A DNA stretch of 64,000 nucleotides from an uncultured Eubacteriales bacterium (GCA_900314885.1 OMWY01000011.1:16558-80557); one strand, 5' to 3'. Shown: positions 15,139 to 23,301, counted from the first letter of the stretch. Program-made: numbers and translations. The notes: generated by a model from the letters alone, not told the origin.

Positions 15139-17976
15139 TTAATCTGCTATTCCACCCTGATTCTCAGATACGCCACTATTGATCGTATCTTCAGCATCCT
15201 GCTTGCCGAAGTAGTATTTATAAAATTCCGCTCCGGTTCTAACCGCGTTAGTTGAAGTATAACCGAAAGGAATTACAACAGTCACGCTTACCTTAGGATC
15301 ATCGTAAGGCGCATATGAAGTAAAGAGGGCATGATTTCCTCGTTTTGTAGAAAACTGAGCAGTTCCCGATTTACCGGCGACCTTTGTATTTACATCGGTA
15401 AACAACGATGAATACGAACTTCTGTCACCATTTACAACCTCATAGAGACCGTCATGAATAACCTTCCAGGTAACATCAGGAAGCGAAACCTTAGGAGCCT
15501 TTTTCTTTGCGGCTGTTGAGATTGTATTCTTGACCTTGTTTCCATCTATATCCTCGATATGGTCTACCAATGTCAGATAGTTAAGTGTACCGCCATTTGC
15601 CACACATGACATGTATCTGCTTATCTGTGTAGGCGTAAATGCGTATCTGCCCTGTCCTATAGCTGAGCGGACAGAATCGGTATCCGAAATCTCAGGGCTG
15701 TATTCAAGAAGCTCTATACCCGAGTTCGAATTTTCCTTAAATCCAAACATCGCGGCGTAATCGTTTAATTTCGTAAGGCCTCTCGCGGAGTTATATTTTC
15801 CGGTTGAGTCAAGAGAGAGCCTGTAACCCATTTCGTAGAAGAAATAGTTACATGAAACCTCTATAGCCGTGGTTATATCTATATTGCCGTGACTCGTATT
15901 ACTCCAGCACGTAGCGGGCGTATCTGTTTTTGTGAAGGTTACATCATCATGTACCTTCTCATACTGGTTGACGACTCCGTTACCAAGAGCGGCGGCAGCA
16001 GCTATAGGCTTGAACGTGGAGCCCGGAGCTGTACGCTGCTGCACAGGTCTGTCCATAAGAGGAAGCGATTTATCGCCTGTAAGCTTTGCGTAATAATCAG
16101 CGTCTATCTTGTTAGCAAGCTTGTTATTATCATATCCGGGATAGCTTACCATAGCAAGAATATCACCTGTATTCGGGTCTGTAACCACCATGGAGCCAGA
16201 GCAAGGGTCGAGAGCCAGCATGTCAGGCGTGATTTCAAGTGACTTAATCTTCGCCTTAATAAAATAATATGGGCTTACGGCACCTGTAATCAAATTATTA
16301 TAATTCGTCTTGTCGCTCTTGAGTACCCCCTGGTCAAACAAAATGATACATATCTCAGTGCCTGTTATAGTGTAATTATATATCAGGGTTTTATATATCA
16401 TCTTGTTAAATTCGGTATCATCAGGTAAATCAGCGAAAACCTGATCCATCAGCTTAGCGTAAATTTCCTCTGTTGATAGATATTCATCACCAATCCCGAT
16501 GGTATCAAGATTTAGCCATTTCTTAGCTATAGCGTACTTGAGAAACTTAGAAAGGCTAATGCCGTCTTCAGTAAATGAAACGAAGGTCTCATCATTCTCA
16601 TCCACGGTCTTTATCTTGATATAGTCATTATTCTTAAGGTAATCATAGAAGTAGTCAAGGTAGTCAGCCATCTCTGAACCTGCTTCCTTCTTTGTCACCT
16701 TACTGTTGACATCCAAGAGGGATTTCAGCTTCTTGATAACCGATTTTTCCTTGGCTGTAAACTTCTTATAAACAGCCTTCTCTGTACTGCTCGCCTTTTT
16801 ACTTCGCAAATGGGCAACATCTATGACGTTATTTTCAAATAAAGCATTATAGACATCATATATAGGGATCATGATATCCGTCTGGTTTTTACCACTGGCC
16901 CCGTTTGAAGCAGAGTTTACAATCTTTCCCAAAAGTATTGACGCCAGATTTTTCTCTAGGAGGTGATAGCAGACCTTCTGAAGGGTATCATCCATGGTAA
17001 GATACAGATCATTGCCTGCTACCGGCTCGCTATTCACTTTCTCGCCGGTGATATTATAATTACCGTCTAGCGTAATTTCCTCGCTGCCCTTCTCGCCTCT
17101 CAGGTAAGATTCAAAAGCTTCTTCTATACCCGTCTTGCCTACCTGGTCATTCTGGGAATAATAATCATCTTTATCATCTTCAAGCTGTGATTCAGATATC
17201 GTGCCCGTATATCCCAAAACATGGGCGAAATATTTGCTGTCGTTATAAACTCGGTATGTCTCTTCTGAGATTTCCACTCCGGGTAGCTCAGACGAAGACT
17301 CAAGTATGGCCGCTACTGTTTTATCATCGACATTAAGAGCGACGGAAACAGGTGTCTCTTTGTTATATTTATTAAGAAACAGGGCAAATCTGACGCTCAT
17401 AATTTTTAGTGTGTCTTCCACATTATATGAGTCAGATATATTGAACATATACTTGCCGCTCTTAAGCTGCATGTACACAGCTCCCGCCGTAGCATTACGC
17501 TGTTCATCGGTAAGATCATCCACAGACTTTGCGGCGTAAGCGTCTCTCTTGAACCTCTCCTCAGCAGAACCATCTACTGTAAAAACAAGATTACCCTTCT
17601 TATTCTGCCTGATATAAAAATCCACAGCGAGCGAATTACCATTAGCTTCCAGTATTTTCACAAGCTTATAGATCATGGCATTTTCTTCGTTGTCATCCTT
17701 AAATGCCCCGAGATCCTGCAGTGTTACATTATATGAAAGCTTATTGTAGGCTAAGAGAACTCCGTTTCTGTCATAAATATTCCCGCGAGTCGCCCTGATA
17801 TCGCGATTTATAACGTTTGTTTCAGTGGTCTCATTTGTAAGTTCATCATGCTTTACAACCTGTATATGAAAAACCTTATATACCAGAGAAGATATAAGAA
17901 TCGCGTAAATCAGTACCAAAGGAAGGATTCGCGCTTTTATCACATTTCTGAACCCATTGATAAATGAGTCAAACAA
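15139..17976 (-). CDS. mrdA: Penicillin-binding protein 2 (elongation transpeptidase) with large internal insertion
   Basis: PBP2 is the class B transpeptidase that crosslinks peptidoglycan during elongation with RodA. The 945-residue product has one N-terminal membrane segment, a pedestal domain beginning with RGNIYDRNG, and the transpeptidase motifs STFK (Ser653), SCN in EVSCNYFFYE, and KSG in VAGKSGTAQF. It is about 300 residues longer than many PBP2 proteins. Most of the excess is a Lys/Asp/Tyr-rich helical segment of about 230 residues, from about 345 to 580, just before GSMVVTDPNTGDILAM. The start is TTG at 17976 with AGGAGG upstream, overlapping the mreD stop by 8 bases. Confidence 0.93.
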   Translation of the reverse strand: MFDSFINGFRNVIKARILPLVLIYAILISSLVYKVFHIQVVKHDELTNETTETNVINRDIRATRGNIYDRNGVLLAYNKLSYNVTLQDLGAFKDDNEENAMIYKLVKILEANGNSLAVDFYIRQNKKGNLVFTVDGSAEERFKRDAYAAKSVDDLTDEQRNATAGAVYMQLKSGKYMFNISDSYNVEDTLKIMSVRFALFLNKYNKETPVSVALNVDDKTVAAILESSSELPGVEISEETYRVYNDSKYFAHVLGYTGTISESQLEDDKDDYYSQNDQVGKTGIEEAFESYLRGEKGSEEITLDGNYNITGEKVNSEPVAGNDLYLTMDDTLQKVCYHLLEKNLASILLGKIVNSASNGASGKNQTDIMIPIYDVYNALFENNVIDVAHLRSKKASSTEKAVYKKFTAKEKSVIKKLKSLLDVNSKVTKKEAGSEMADYLDYFYDYLKNNDYIKIKTVDENDETFVSFTEDGISLSKFLKYAIAKKWLNLDTIGIGDEYLSTEEIYAKLMDQVFADLPDDTEFNKMIYKTLIYNYTITGTEICIILFDQGVLKSDKTNYNNLITGAVSPYYFIKAKIKSLEITPDMLALDPCSGSMVVTDPNTGDILAMVSYPGYDNNKLANKIDADYYAKLTGDKSLPLMDRPVQQRTAPGSTFKPIAAAAALGNGVVNQYEKVHDDVTFTKTDTPATCWSNTSHGNIDITTAIEVSCNYFFYEMGYRLSLDSTGKYNSARGLTKLNDYAAMFGFKENSNSGIELLEYSPEISDTDSVRSAIGQGRYAFTPTQISRYMSCVANGGTLNYLTLVDHIEDIDGNKVKNTISTAAKKKAPKVSLPDVTWKVIHDGLYEVVNGDRSSYSSLFTDVNTKVAGKSGTAQFSTKRGNHALFTSYAPYDDPKVSVTVVIPFGYTSTNAVRTGAEFYKYYFGKQDAEDTINSGVSENQGGIAD

Positions 17977-18514
17977 TCTCTTCCTCCTTTTTCTCTTTCT
18001 TCTTTCTTTCCAAAGCCAGATTCAAATTATCTATCTTTCTATACACAAGGTTAACAAACCTGTACAGAAATATTGAGATAACCACAGTATACAGAAGGCT
18101 CGGCAAAATAATCCTGCCAAAGTAATACGGAAAATCAAGCCTGTTTCTTAACAAAAATCCGGCAACGTATTCTATAAGGTTTATCGCCAAAGAAGAAGCT
18201 CCTATTACCAGGACCGGCATTGTTGAGTAATCTCTGTCAAAAAGCTGGTTCGAGAATCCCGCGTAGTACCCGACAATAAGGTAGAATAAAGCGTACATAC
18301 CGATATAGTCTCCCTCAACAAGATCTATAAGAAGACCCGCGAAGAAGCCCATGAACATGCCATATACTCTGCCATACCTGTAAGCTGACATAACTACAAG
18401 TACTATAACCATATCAGGCTTAATTCCGGCAATGGCTATCCTACATCCAACTGTTGTCTGCAGTAGATACAGAAATATCAGCATGAGGAAAGAACTTATA
18501 CATCGTTTAATCAA
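17969..18514 (-). CDS. mreD: Rod shape-determining protein MreD
   Basis: MreD is a small integral membrane protein of the elongasome, partner of MreC. The 181-residue product has five or six hydrophobic segments, the family-typical GIKPDMVIVLVV and YGRVYGMFMGFFAGLLIDL, and a very basic and acidic C-terminal tail (about residues 165-181). The start is TTG at 18514 with AGGAAG upstream, and its first bases overlap the mreC stop by four. Position between mreC and mrdA supports the call. Confidence 0.92.
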   Translation of the reverse strand: MIKRCISSFLMLIFLYLLQTTVGCRIAIAGIKPDMVIVLVVMSAYRYGRVYGMFMGFFAGLLIDLVEGDYIGMYALFYLIVGYYAGFSNQLFDRDYSTMPVLVIGASSLAINLIEYVAGFLLRNRLDFPYYFGRIILPSLLYTVVISIFLYRFVNLVYRKIDNLNLALERKKKEKKEEEIV

Positions 18515-19359
18515 TACATCGCTTCCTTCTCTTTCGTGATAATCAGTACCATATCGAGCTTCGAAAAATCGACTGCCGGTGTGAGCTTCGCTGATTCTGT
18601 CATATTTGATGAATCAACCGTAATATCACTTATATAACCGATAAGAATACCCGGATGATATTTTGTGCTGATATAGCTGGTCACTACCTCATAGCCATCC
18701 TTGATGTCAGCGCCCTTCTTGATATCGGTCACCTCAATATGTCCGTTCTCAAGCGTTTTAAGGTTGCCTTTTACAATACATGTATCAGAAGTGTCAAGAA
18801 ACATACCTGACACATTGCTGCTGTCATCTATTATCGATTTGACTGTCGCGTTGTTATGACCCGTCTTTGTCACTATTCCGACAAGGCCATCTCCGGCCAT
18901 AACGTTCATGCCTACCTTAATACCATCATCTGTTCCTTTGTCAATGCCAAATGAACTGTACCAGTTGGAGCTGTTGTTATAAATTACCCTGGCGGCAACC
19001 TTAGGATAATCGGCATAATTATTGTCGAGATTGTAAAGCTTCTTCAGATCATCCAGCTCATACCTGCTTTGCATGAGAACCTTATTCTGATAAGAAATGT
19101 CCGCAAGCTGCTCTTTAAGACTTGCGTTTTCGGCGGTAAGATCGTCAATGCTCTTAAAATATTTCAGCTTATCCGCGAAAAAGCTTCCCAGCTTATTAAT
19201 GCCGGACTGCATCGGCGTAACAACGTCACCGGCAAACTGTCTTATGGCGGAATCATTATTTCCCGATCTGAAGGAAACAATAAGTATTACAGCACACAGT
19301 GATACCATTAACACAAACAGATATCTGGGCTTAATATTTATCTTATTTCGTTTTTGCAT
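18511..19359 (-). CDS. mreC: Rod shape-determining protein MreC
   Basis: MreC links the cytoplasmic MreB filaments to PBP2 and RodA outside the membrane. The 282-residue product has an N-terminal membrane segment (about 12-30), a coiled-coil region (about 65-105, with the typical LTAENASLKEQLADI) and two beta-barrel domains. The stretch SNWYSSFGIDKGTDDGIKVGMNV is typical of the family (starting near residue 132). It starts 17 bases inside mreB. Confidence 0.94.
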   Translation of the reverse strand: MQKRNKINIKPRYLFVLMVSLCAVILIVSFRSGNNDSAIRQFAGDVVTPMQSGINKLGSFFADKLKYFKSIDDLTAENASLKEQLADISYQNKVLMQSRYELDDLKKLYNLDNNYADYPKVAARVIYNNSSNWYSSFGIDKGTDDGIKVGMNVMAGDGLVGIVTKTGHNNATVKSIIDDSSNVSGMFLDTSDTCIVKGNLKTLENGHIEVTDIKKGADIKDGYEVVTSYISTKYHPGILIGYISDITVDSSNMTESAKLTPAVDFSKLDMVLIITKEKEAMY

Positions 19360-20398
19360 TCTTATTTGCGCTCTTTATATAATACCCCGGCTGCCTGTAA
19401 ATATATGGAAGAGTAAGATAATTTTCGTCTTCTATAAGCTTGCCTAATCCAATAATTACACTGTCCTGAGGATTATCAAGGATATTTATACGAAGATTGG
19501 TTGCTTCCCCAAACAGCACGTCCAGATCGGCAATCTGGGCTGAACCTCCGGTCACATAAATGCCGGTGTCTATTATGTCAGAAGAAATCTCCGGTGCCAC
19601 TCTTTCAAGTATGCTCTTAATATCTTCCGTGATATTCGCAAGATCACCCTTAAGTGCCTCAAATATCATGTCGGAAGATATATCAATTCTCTTAGGGAGA
19701 CCTGTATAAGCGTCACGTCCATTTACAGGCATAGTCTGATTCTTGCCTGAAATCGCGCTTGCGATACCCTTCTTAAGCTCCTCGGCATTTGCCTTACCTA
19801 TAATAAGTCCACATTGTTCCCTGATATAGGAAATAATGGATTTGTCAAATTTATTACCTGCTACAGGAAGCAGCTCGCTGGTGACAATACCGCCCAAAGA
19901 AATGACAGCGATTTCGGTAGTATCCGCGCCAATATCGACAGTCATAATTCCCTTTGCCTTCATAATCTCAATATCCGCCGCAAGAGCAACGCATATAGGC
20001 TTGTCTACCAGAGAAATATTCTTTGGCTTCACATCACTCTTCATGATAAGATCAGGGAAGGCTCTCTTTTCCACCTCTGTGATATCGGTAGGAAGCGCGA
20101 CAACATAATTACATCCGGCGGCCTTACGGGTTCTTCCATAGATTCTGGCGAAAGATGTATTAAAATAGAGTTCCATCGCGCTGACATCAGCTATGACGCC
20201 GCGAACAACCGGATACACAACCTTAATGGTGGCCGGAGTTCTTCCATACATAATGGAAGCCTCATCTCCGATAGCCCTGATTTCATTCTTATTCTCAATA
20301 GCGATGCAATTCTCTTCATCGAAAATGATTCCATCGCCTTTTCTGTAATACTTTACTCTTTTAGTACCTAAATCTACTCCTATGACCTTACCGGACAT
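19343..20398 (-). CDS. mreB: Rod shape-determining protein MreB, divergent actin homologue
   Basis: MreB forms membrane-bound filaments that guide elongation. The 351-residue product follows the MreB fold, with YGRTPATIKVVYPVVRGVI (about residue 64) and a C-terminal VYVTGGSAQIADL-like stretch that matches the adenosine motif. Two phosphate loops are unusual: DLGTKRVKYY at residues 9-18 in place of the usual DLGTANT, and DIGADTTEIAVI in place of DIGGGTTEIAVI. It still heads mreCD and mrdA. The start at 20398 has a GGAAA Shine-Dalgarno; the longer frame to 20470 lies within radC. Confidence 0.9.
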   Translation of the reverse strand: MSGKVIGVDLGTKRVKYYRKGDGIIFDEENCIAIENKNEIRAIGDEASIMYGRTPATIKVVYPVVRGVIADVSAMELYFNTSFARIYGRTRKAAGCNYVVALPTDITEVEKRAFPDLIMKSDVKPKNISLVDKPICVALAADIEIMKAKGIMTVDIGADTTEIAVISLGGIVTSELLPVAGNKFDKSIISYIREQCGLIIGKANAEELKKGIASAISGKNQTMPVNGRDAYTGLPKRIDISSDMIFEALKGDLANITEDIKSILERVAPEISSDIIDTGIYVTGGSAQIADLDVLFGEATNLRINILDNPQDSVIIGLGKLIEDENYLTLPYIYRQPGYYIKSANKNAKTK

Positions 20399-20420
20399 TT
20401 TAAATATTTCCTTTCTTAAT

Positions 20421-21104
20421 CTATTGCAACAGCCCTGCGTCAGCAAAACTGTAATATGCCTTGTCACCAATAATTACATGGTCACAAAGCGGTATGTTCA
20501 CAATCTCACCGGAACGCCTTATCCTCTCGGTGATGGCAATGTCGTCCTCAGAAGGATTAGGGTCACCACTCGGATGGTTATGGAGCAGTACCAGATTAAC
20601 AGCCTCGTATCGCATAGCGTTAACCATTACCTCTCTTGGACTGAGTATGGTGCGATTTACAGACCCTATACCTAACGTTACTTCCTTGTTGAGGCGGAAC
20701 TTAGAGTCTAACAGGAGAAGTAAAATGTGTTCCTCCTTCAGGTGTCTCAAATCTTCCATATATTTGTCAGCGATAACCGAAGCCGTGTTAAGAGGCTCAC
20801 TCTGAGGATGACGGGTTTTAGCTATCCGTCTCGCAAGCTCCCCTATACATACGATCTGGCTCGCTTTGACTTCGCCGATTCCTGAAATCCGCTTAAAATC
20901 CTCAACCGAGCTTCCCGGGAAACCGGTTATACCATTTGCCTTATCGAGTACCTTCCCCGCCAGCTCAAGGCAGTTACAATCCTTCGTACCGCTTCTCAAT
21001 ATAAGGGCTAACAGTTCCTTATCACTCAAAGCGTCAAGACCTGACGTCTTAAACTTCTCAAACGGACGTTCCGTATCCGGAATATCACTAATTCTTTCCG
21101 ACAT
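20421..21104 (-). CDS. radC: RadC family JAB-domain protein
   Basis: RadC proteins carry a JAB/MPN-type zinc metalloprotease-like domain; the name stems from a disputed repair phenotype. The 227-residue product has a helix-hairpin-helix region (ISGIGEVKASQIV, about residue 75) and the JAB motif: EVMVNAMRYEAVNLVLLHNHPSGD, with the HNHPSGD and a downstream Asp as metal ligands (starting about residue 160). The end CDHVIIGDKAYYSF is typical. The start at 21104 gives MSERISDIPDTERP, matching the common opening of RadC; no clear Shine-Dalgarno is seen. It is 37 bases after miaA and 22 before mreB. Confidence 0.9.
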   Translation of the reverse strand: MSERISDIPDTERPFEKFKTSGLDALSDKELLALILRSGTKDCNCLELAGKVLDKANGITGFPGSSVEDFKRISGIGEVKASQIVCIGELARRIAKTRHPQSEPLNTASVIADKYMEDLRHLKEEHILLLLLDSKFRLNKEVTLGIGSVNRTILSPREVMVNAMRYEAVNLVLLHNHPSGDPNPSEDDIAITERIRRSGEIVNIPLCDHVIIGDKAYYSFADAGLLQ

Positions 21105-21141
21105 ATTTTTATGTGGACATTGAAAAATAACCTTATCTATT

Positions 21142-22104
21142 CTAACACATTGAATCCGATTTGAAAAGCCCAAAATCTCTTTTACGCAAAATTTCAAGTA
21201 TAAAATCTACAATTTCTTCCAAATTCCGGTAATTTTCAAGATCAAGCCAGGTAACATCTCTCTCACGTCTGAACCATGTGAGCTGCCTTTTGGCAAAATG
21301 TCTGGTTGATTTTTTAATTAGCTCTCTCGCGTCCTCCATGGTGATTTCGTTATTAAGGGCACTAATAACCTCTTTATAGCCAAGGCCCTGCATTGATACC
21401 AGATTCCTGTCATAGCCTTCATCCATGAGTCTTGTCACCTCGTCTACAAGGCCGTTTTCAAACATCTTATCCACACGGGCGTCAATCCTCTTATAGAGCT
21501 TGTCTCGATTCATCGTCAGGACAAAATAAGCGAAATTATAAGGTGACTCCTTGGTCCTCTGCTCTCGATTGTGTTCTGAAAGCTTCTTGCCGGTCAGTTC
21601 ATAGAATTCCAAGGCCCTGATTACTTTCTTTACATTGTTCTCTGAAACTTCGCTTGCGTATTCCATGTCTTTTTCTTTCAGCAAGTCGTGCAGGTAGGAC
21701 TTGCCCTTAAGGGAGGCAAGCTCTTCGTACTTTTTTCTCACCTCTGTATTTCCCTCTTCCTTCTCAAAATCTATATCATAAAGGACGGACTGGATATAAA
21801 AGCCGGTACCGCCGACAATCATAGGAAGATGTCCGCGGTCTGAAATCTCCTTTATATATTGCTTAGCTTTTTTTTGAAATACAGTAACGTTGAATTCCTC
21901 ATCCGGTTCAAATTCATCAATTAAAAAATGAGGTATTCCCTGCTTTTCCTCTTCCTTTATCTTTGCAGTCCCTATATCCATCCCCCTGTATACCTGCATG
22001 GAATCAGCTGAAATAATTTCACCGTTTACACGTTTCGCAAGCTCCACAGAAAGCGAAGTCTTTCCTGATGCTGTTGGTCCGGCGAGTACAAAAAGGTTGT
22101 TCAT
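21142..22104 (-). CDS. miaA: tRNA dimethylallyltransferase MiaA
   Basis: MiaA transfers a dimethylallyl group to A37 of tRNAs that read codons starting with U. The 320-residue product has the P-loop GPTASGKTS (residues 9-17), the catalytic DSMQVYRGMDIGTAK, GGTGFYIQSVLYD, and the C-terminal TRHFAKRQLTWFRR. Length is normal. It is the first gene of the minus-strand cell-shape operon. A GAGG motif precedes its ATG, and its own promoter is not obvious; a weak TATAAC on the minus strand overlaps the oppositely directed promoter at 22139-22167. Confidence 0.95.
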   Translation of the reverse strand: MNNLFVLAGPTASGKTSLSVELAKRVNGEIISADSMQVYRGMDIGTAKIKEEEKQGIPHFLIDEFEPDEEFNVTVFQKKAKQYIKEISDRGHLPMIVGGTGFYIQSVLYDIDFEKEEGNTEVRKKYEELASLKGKSYLHDLLKEKDMEYASEVSENNVKKVIRALEFYELTGKKLSEHNREQRTKESPYNFAYFVLTMNRDKLYKRIDARVDKMFENGLVDEVTRLMDEGYDRNLVSMQGLGYKEVISALNNEITMEDARELIKKSTRHFAKRQLTWFRRERDVTWLDLENYRNLEEIVDFILEILRKRDFGLFKSDSMC

Positions 22105-22138
22105 GATAAAAAAATCCTCGTTTTTTGTATTTATGTAC

Positions 22139-22167
22139 TTTACATCTGTAAGTTTTCGTGTTATAAT
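22139..22167 (+). promoter_or_regulatory. Strong plus-strand promoter without a downstream gene
   Basis: TTTACA (22139-22144) and TATAAT (22162-22167) are separated by exactly 17 bases. It points away from miaA into a region with no plus-strand gene, toward the terminator at 22262-22292. Confidence 0.75.
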
Positions 22168-22173
22168 ACTAAG

Positions 22174-22292
22174 CGTTGAGTGTCTACTATCATTCCTTTT
22201 TATATAAATTGGAGCAGCTAATCGTAGATAACATCAACATCACAATCTTCTATTTTGATACAGCCTCTGTAGTGCAGCCTGCAGAGGCTTTT
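22174..22292 (+). ncRNA. Candidate small RNA of about 115-120 nt
   Basis: A near-consensus promoter (22139-22167) and a terminator-like hairpin with a T-rich tail (22262-22298) bracket about 118 bases that hold no plausible open reading frame. I see no match to 6S, tmRNA, SRP or RNase P motifs. It is proposed as a stand-alone small transcript, divergent from miaA. The start and end are inferred, not measured. Confidence 0.5.
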
Positions 22293-22298
22293 ATTTAT
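22262..22298 (+). terminator. Intrinsic terminator of the candidate small RNA
   Basis: An 8-bp G+C-rich stem (AGCCTCTG at 22262-22269 with CAGAGGCT at 22282-22289) is followed on the plus strand by TTTTATTTATT. There is no plus-strand gene upstream other than the proposed small RNA. Confidence 0.7.
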
Positions 22299-22414
22299 TG
22301 TCACATCGCAAAGCGATGTGACGTTGCGATTTCCGTAAGGAAATCGTGTTCAACTCTCTTAAGAAGAATTCAGCTTGCTGAATTCTTTCTATTATCGCAA
22401 AGCGATGTGACAAT
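22297..22414. repeat. Composite hairpin repeat with 13-bp terminal inverted repeats
   Basis: The ends 22297-22309 and 22402-22414 are perfect 13-bp inverted copies (ATTGTCACATCGC and its complement). Inside are three hairpins: 22300-22322 (10-bp stem, loop AAA), 22327-22346 (8-bp stem, loop GTAA) and 22364-22387 (11-bp stem, loop TT). A second copy of the first hairpin's inner half is at 22394-22406. The same three hairpin types occur in inverted order at 50423-50518. It has no coding capacity and looks like a small non-autonomous repeat. Confidence 0.8.
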
Positions 22415-22453
22415 CAACAAAGAGCTCCCTGTCAGATGACAGGGAGCTCTTTT
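22411..22453 (-). terminator. Terminator of rpmB (possibly bidirectional)
   Basis: A perfect 14-bp inverted repeat (22421-22434 with 22437-22450) lies 12 bases after the rpmB stop. The minus strand continues TTTGTTG, the plus strand TTTTAA, so it can stop transcription from both sides. Confidence 0.85.
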
Positions 22454-22462
22454 AATGTGCTA

Positions 22463-22648
22463 TTAAGCACGCTCAACCTTACCGCTTCTAAGGCATGAAG
22501 TACAAACATACTCGCTCTTGATTCCTGAAGGAGTTACAACCTTCACACGCTTAACGTTTGGCTTCCATGCTTTATTTGCTCTTCTGTGAGAATGTGATAC
22601 AAGGTTTCCAAACATAACGCCCTTGCCACAAACAGAACACTTTGCCAT
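22463..22648 (-). CDS. rpmB: 50S ribosomal protein L28, zinc-binding form
   Basis: L28 is a small protein of the large ribosomal subunit. The 61-residue product has MAKCSVCGKG at the start and CTSCLRSGKV at the end: two CxxC pairs that form the zinc ribbon of the C+ type, which in many bacteria has a zinc-free paralogue used under zinc shortage. The middle GNLVSHSHRRANKAWKPNV is the family signature. The ATG at 22648 follows AAGGAGGTG at about 11 bases. It has its own promoter and a leader of about 140 bases. Confidence 0.96.
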   Translation of the reverse strand: MAKCSVCGKGVMFGNLVSHSHRRANKAWKPNVKRVKVVTPSGIKSEYVCTSCLRSGKVERA

Positions 22649-22788
22649 GACCTGTGACACCTCCTTATTAAGCATACCAGTCACGTGACTGCTTTATGAG
22701 AAGTTAACCCGATAAACTTACCTCTCCCTGATAAGAAAACAGGTTTACCATCCTGCCTAAGGCAGGAAAATATAAGTCAAAACACACG
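22649..22788 (-). promoter_or_regulatory. Structured 5' leader of rpmB
   Basis: The roughly 140-base leader contains a CCTGCC/GGCAGG hairpin (about 22752-22765) and a perfect 14-base palindrome CAGTCACGTGACTG at 22678-22691, next to the Shine-Dalgarno. This structure could regulate translation, as in autogenously controlled ribosomal protein genes, but no known leader motif was recognised. Confidence 0.4.
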
Positions 22789-22794
22789 GCTACT

Positions 22795-22823
22795 ATTATA
22801 GCAGAGATGAACAAAAAATGCAA
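22795..22823 (-). promoter_or_regulatory. Predicted promoter of rpmB
   Basis: On the minus strand TTGCAT (22818-22823) and TATAAT (22795-22800) are spaced by 17 bases. Confidence 0.8.
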
Positions 22824-22864
22824 GTAGTAATATGAAATTTTCTAATCGTCATCTACAAGCCCGT

Positions 22865-23293
22865 TTATTCAGACTTTTCTTTATCTTCTTTAGCCTTGTC
22901 GAGTTCACGATTCACATCATCCTCTGTAATCTTAGCTCCATTTTTGTTCTTAATCATATCCGTGAACTTATCAACCAGATCAGGTACCATATCAAGAATC
23001 TTTGTCATGGTATCCTGATTTCTGATGTTAACAAGGCGAACATTACCATCCTTTATTACAATAACGGAACTAGGCGTAATCTTCCCTGACATACCACCTC
23101 CGCCGCTATTGGTCTTTTTCTCCCCGGAAAGATAAGCTCCGGCGCCCGCGCCAAAGCTGACGTCCACAAGGGGAAGAATTGTCGTGTGTTCATCCACCTT
23201 AATAGCGTCGCCCACAACAGTCTTTGATGTCATGACAGTGTTCATACCCTTCATCAGGGATGAGATGATACTTTCAAAGTTATTCTCAGACAT
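22865..23293 (-). CDS. gerW: GerW-family sporulation protein (YtfJ)
   Basis: GerW of Bacillus is a spore protein needed for germination; the family is wide in clostridia, including species that rarely sporulate. The 142-residue product has the family landmarks: a helical start, VVGDAIKVDEHTTILPLVDVSFGAGAG, a Gly-rich SGGGGMSGKITPSSVIVI, and a C-terminal helical part VPDLVDKFTDMI. It lies 8 bases after the DUF2953 gene, the same pair as ytfI-ytfJ in Bacillus. Confidence 0.88.
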   Translation of the reverse strand: MSENNFESIISSLMKGMNTVMTSKTVVGDAIKVDEHTTILPLVDVSFGAGAGAYLSGEKKTNSGGGGMSGKITPSSVIVIKDGNVRLVNIRNQDTMTKILDMVPDLVDKFTDMIKNKNGAKITEDDVNRELDKAKEDKEKSE

Positions 23294-23301
23294 ATTCTAC
23301 C

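Noticed and set aside
22297..22414. CRISPR array
   Set aside because: The repeats are palindromic hairpins of different sequence, not evenly spaced direct repeats with unique spacers, and no cas gene is present.
22105..22462. Possible tRNA or known small RNA gene in the 358-base gap
   Set aside because: No tRNA arms, CCA end or conserved 6S, SRP, tmRNA or RNase P motifs were found; only a candidate unknown small RNA and the repeat are supported.
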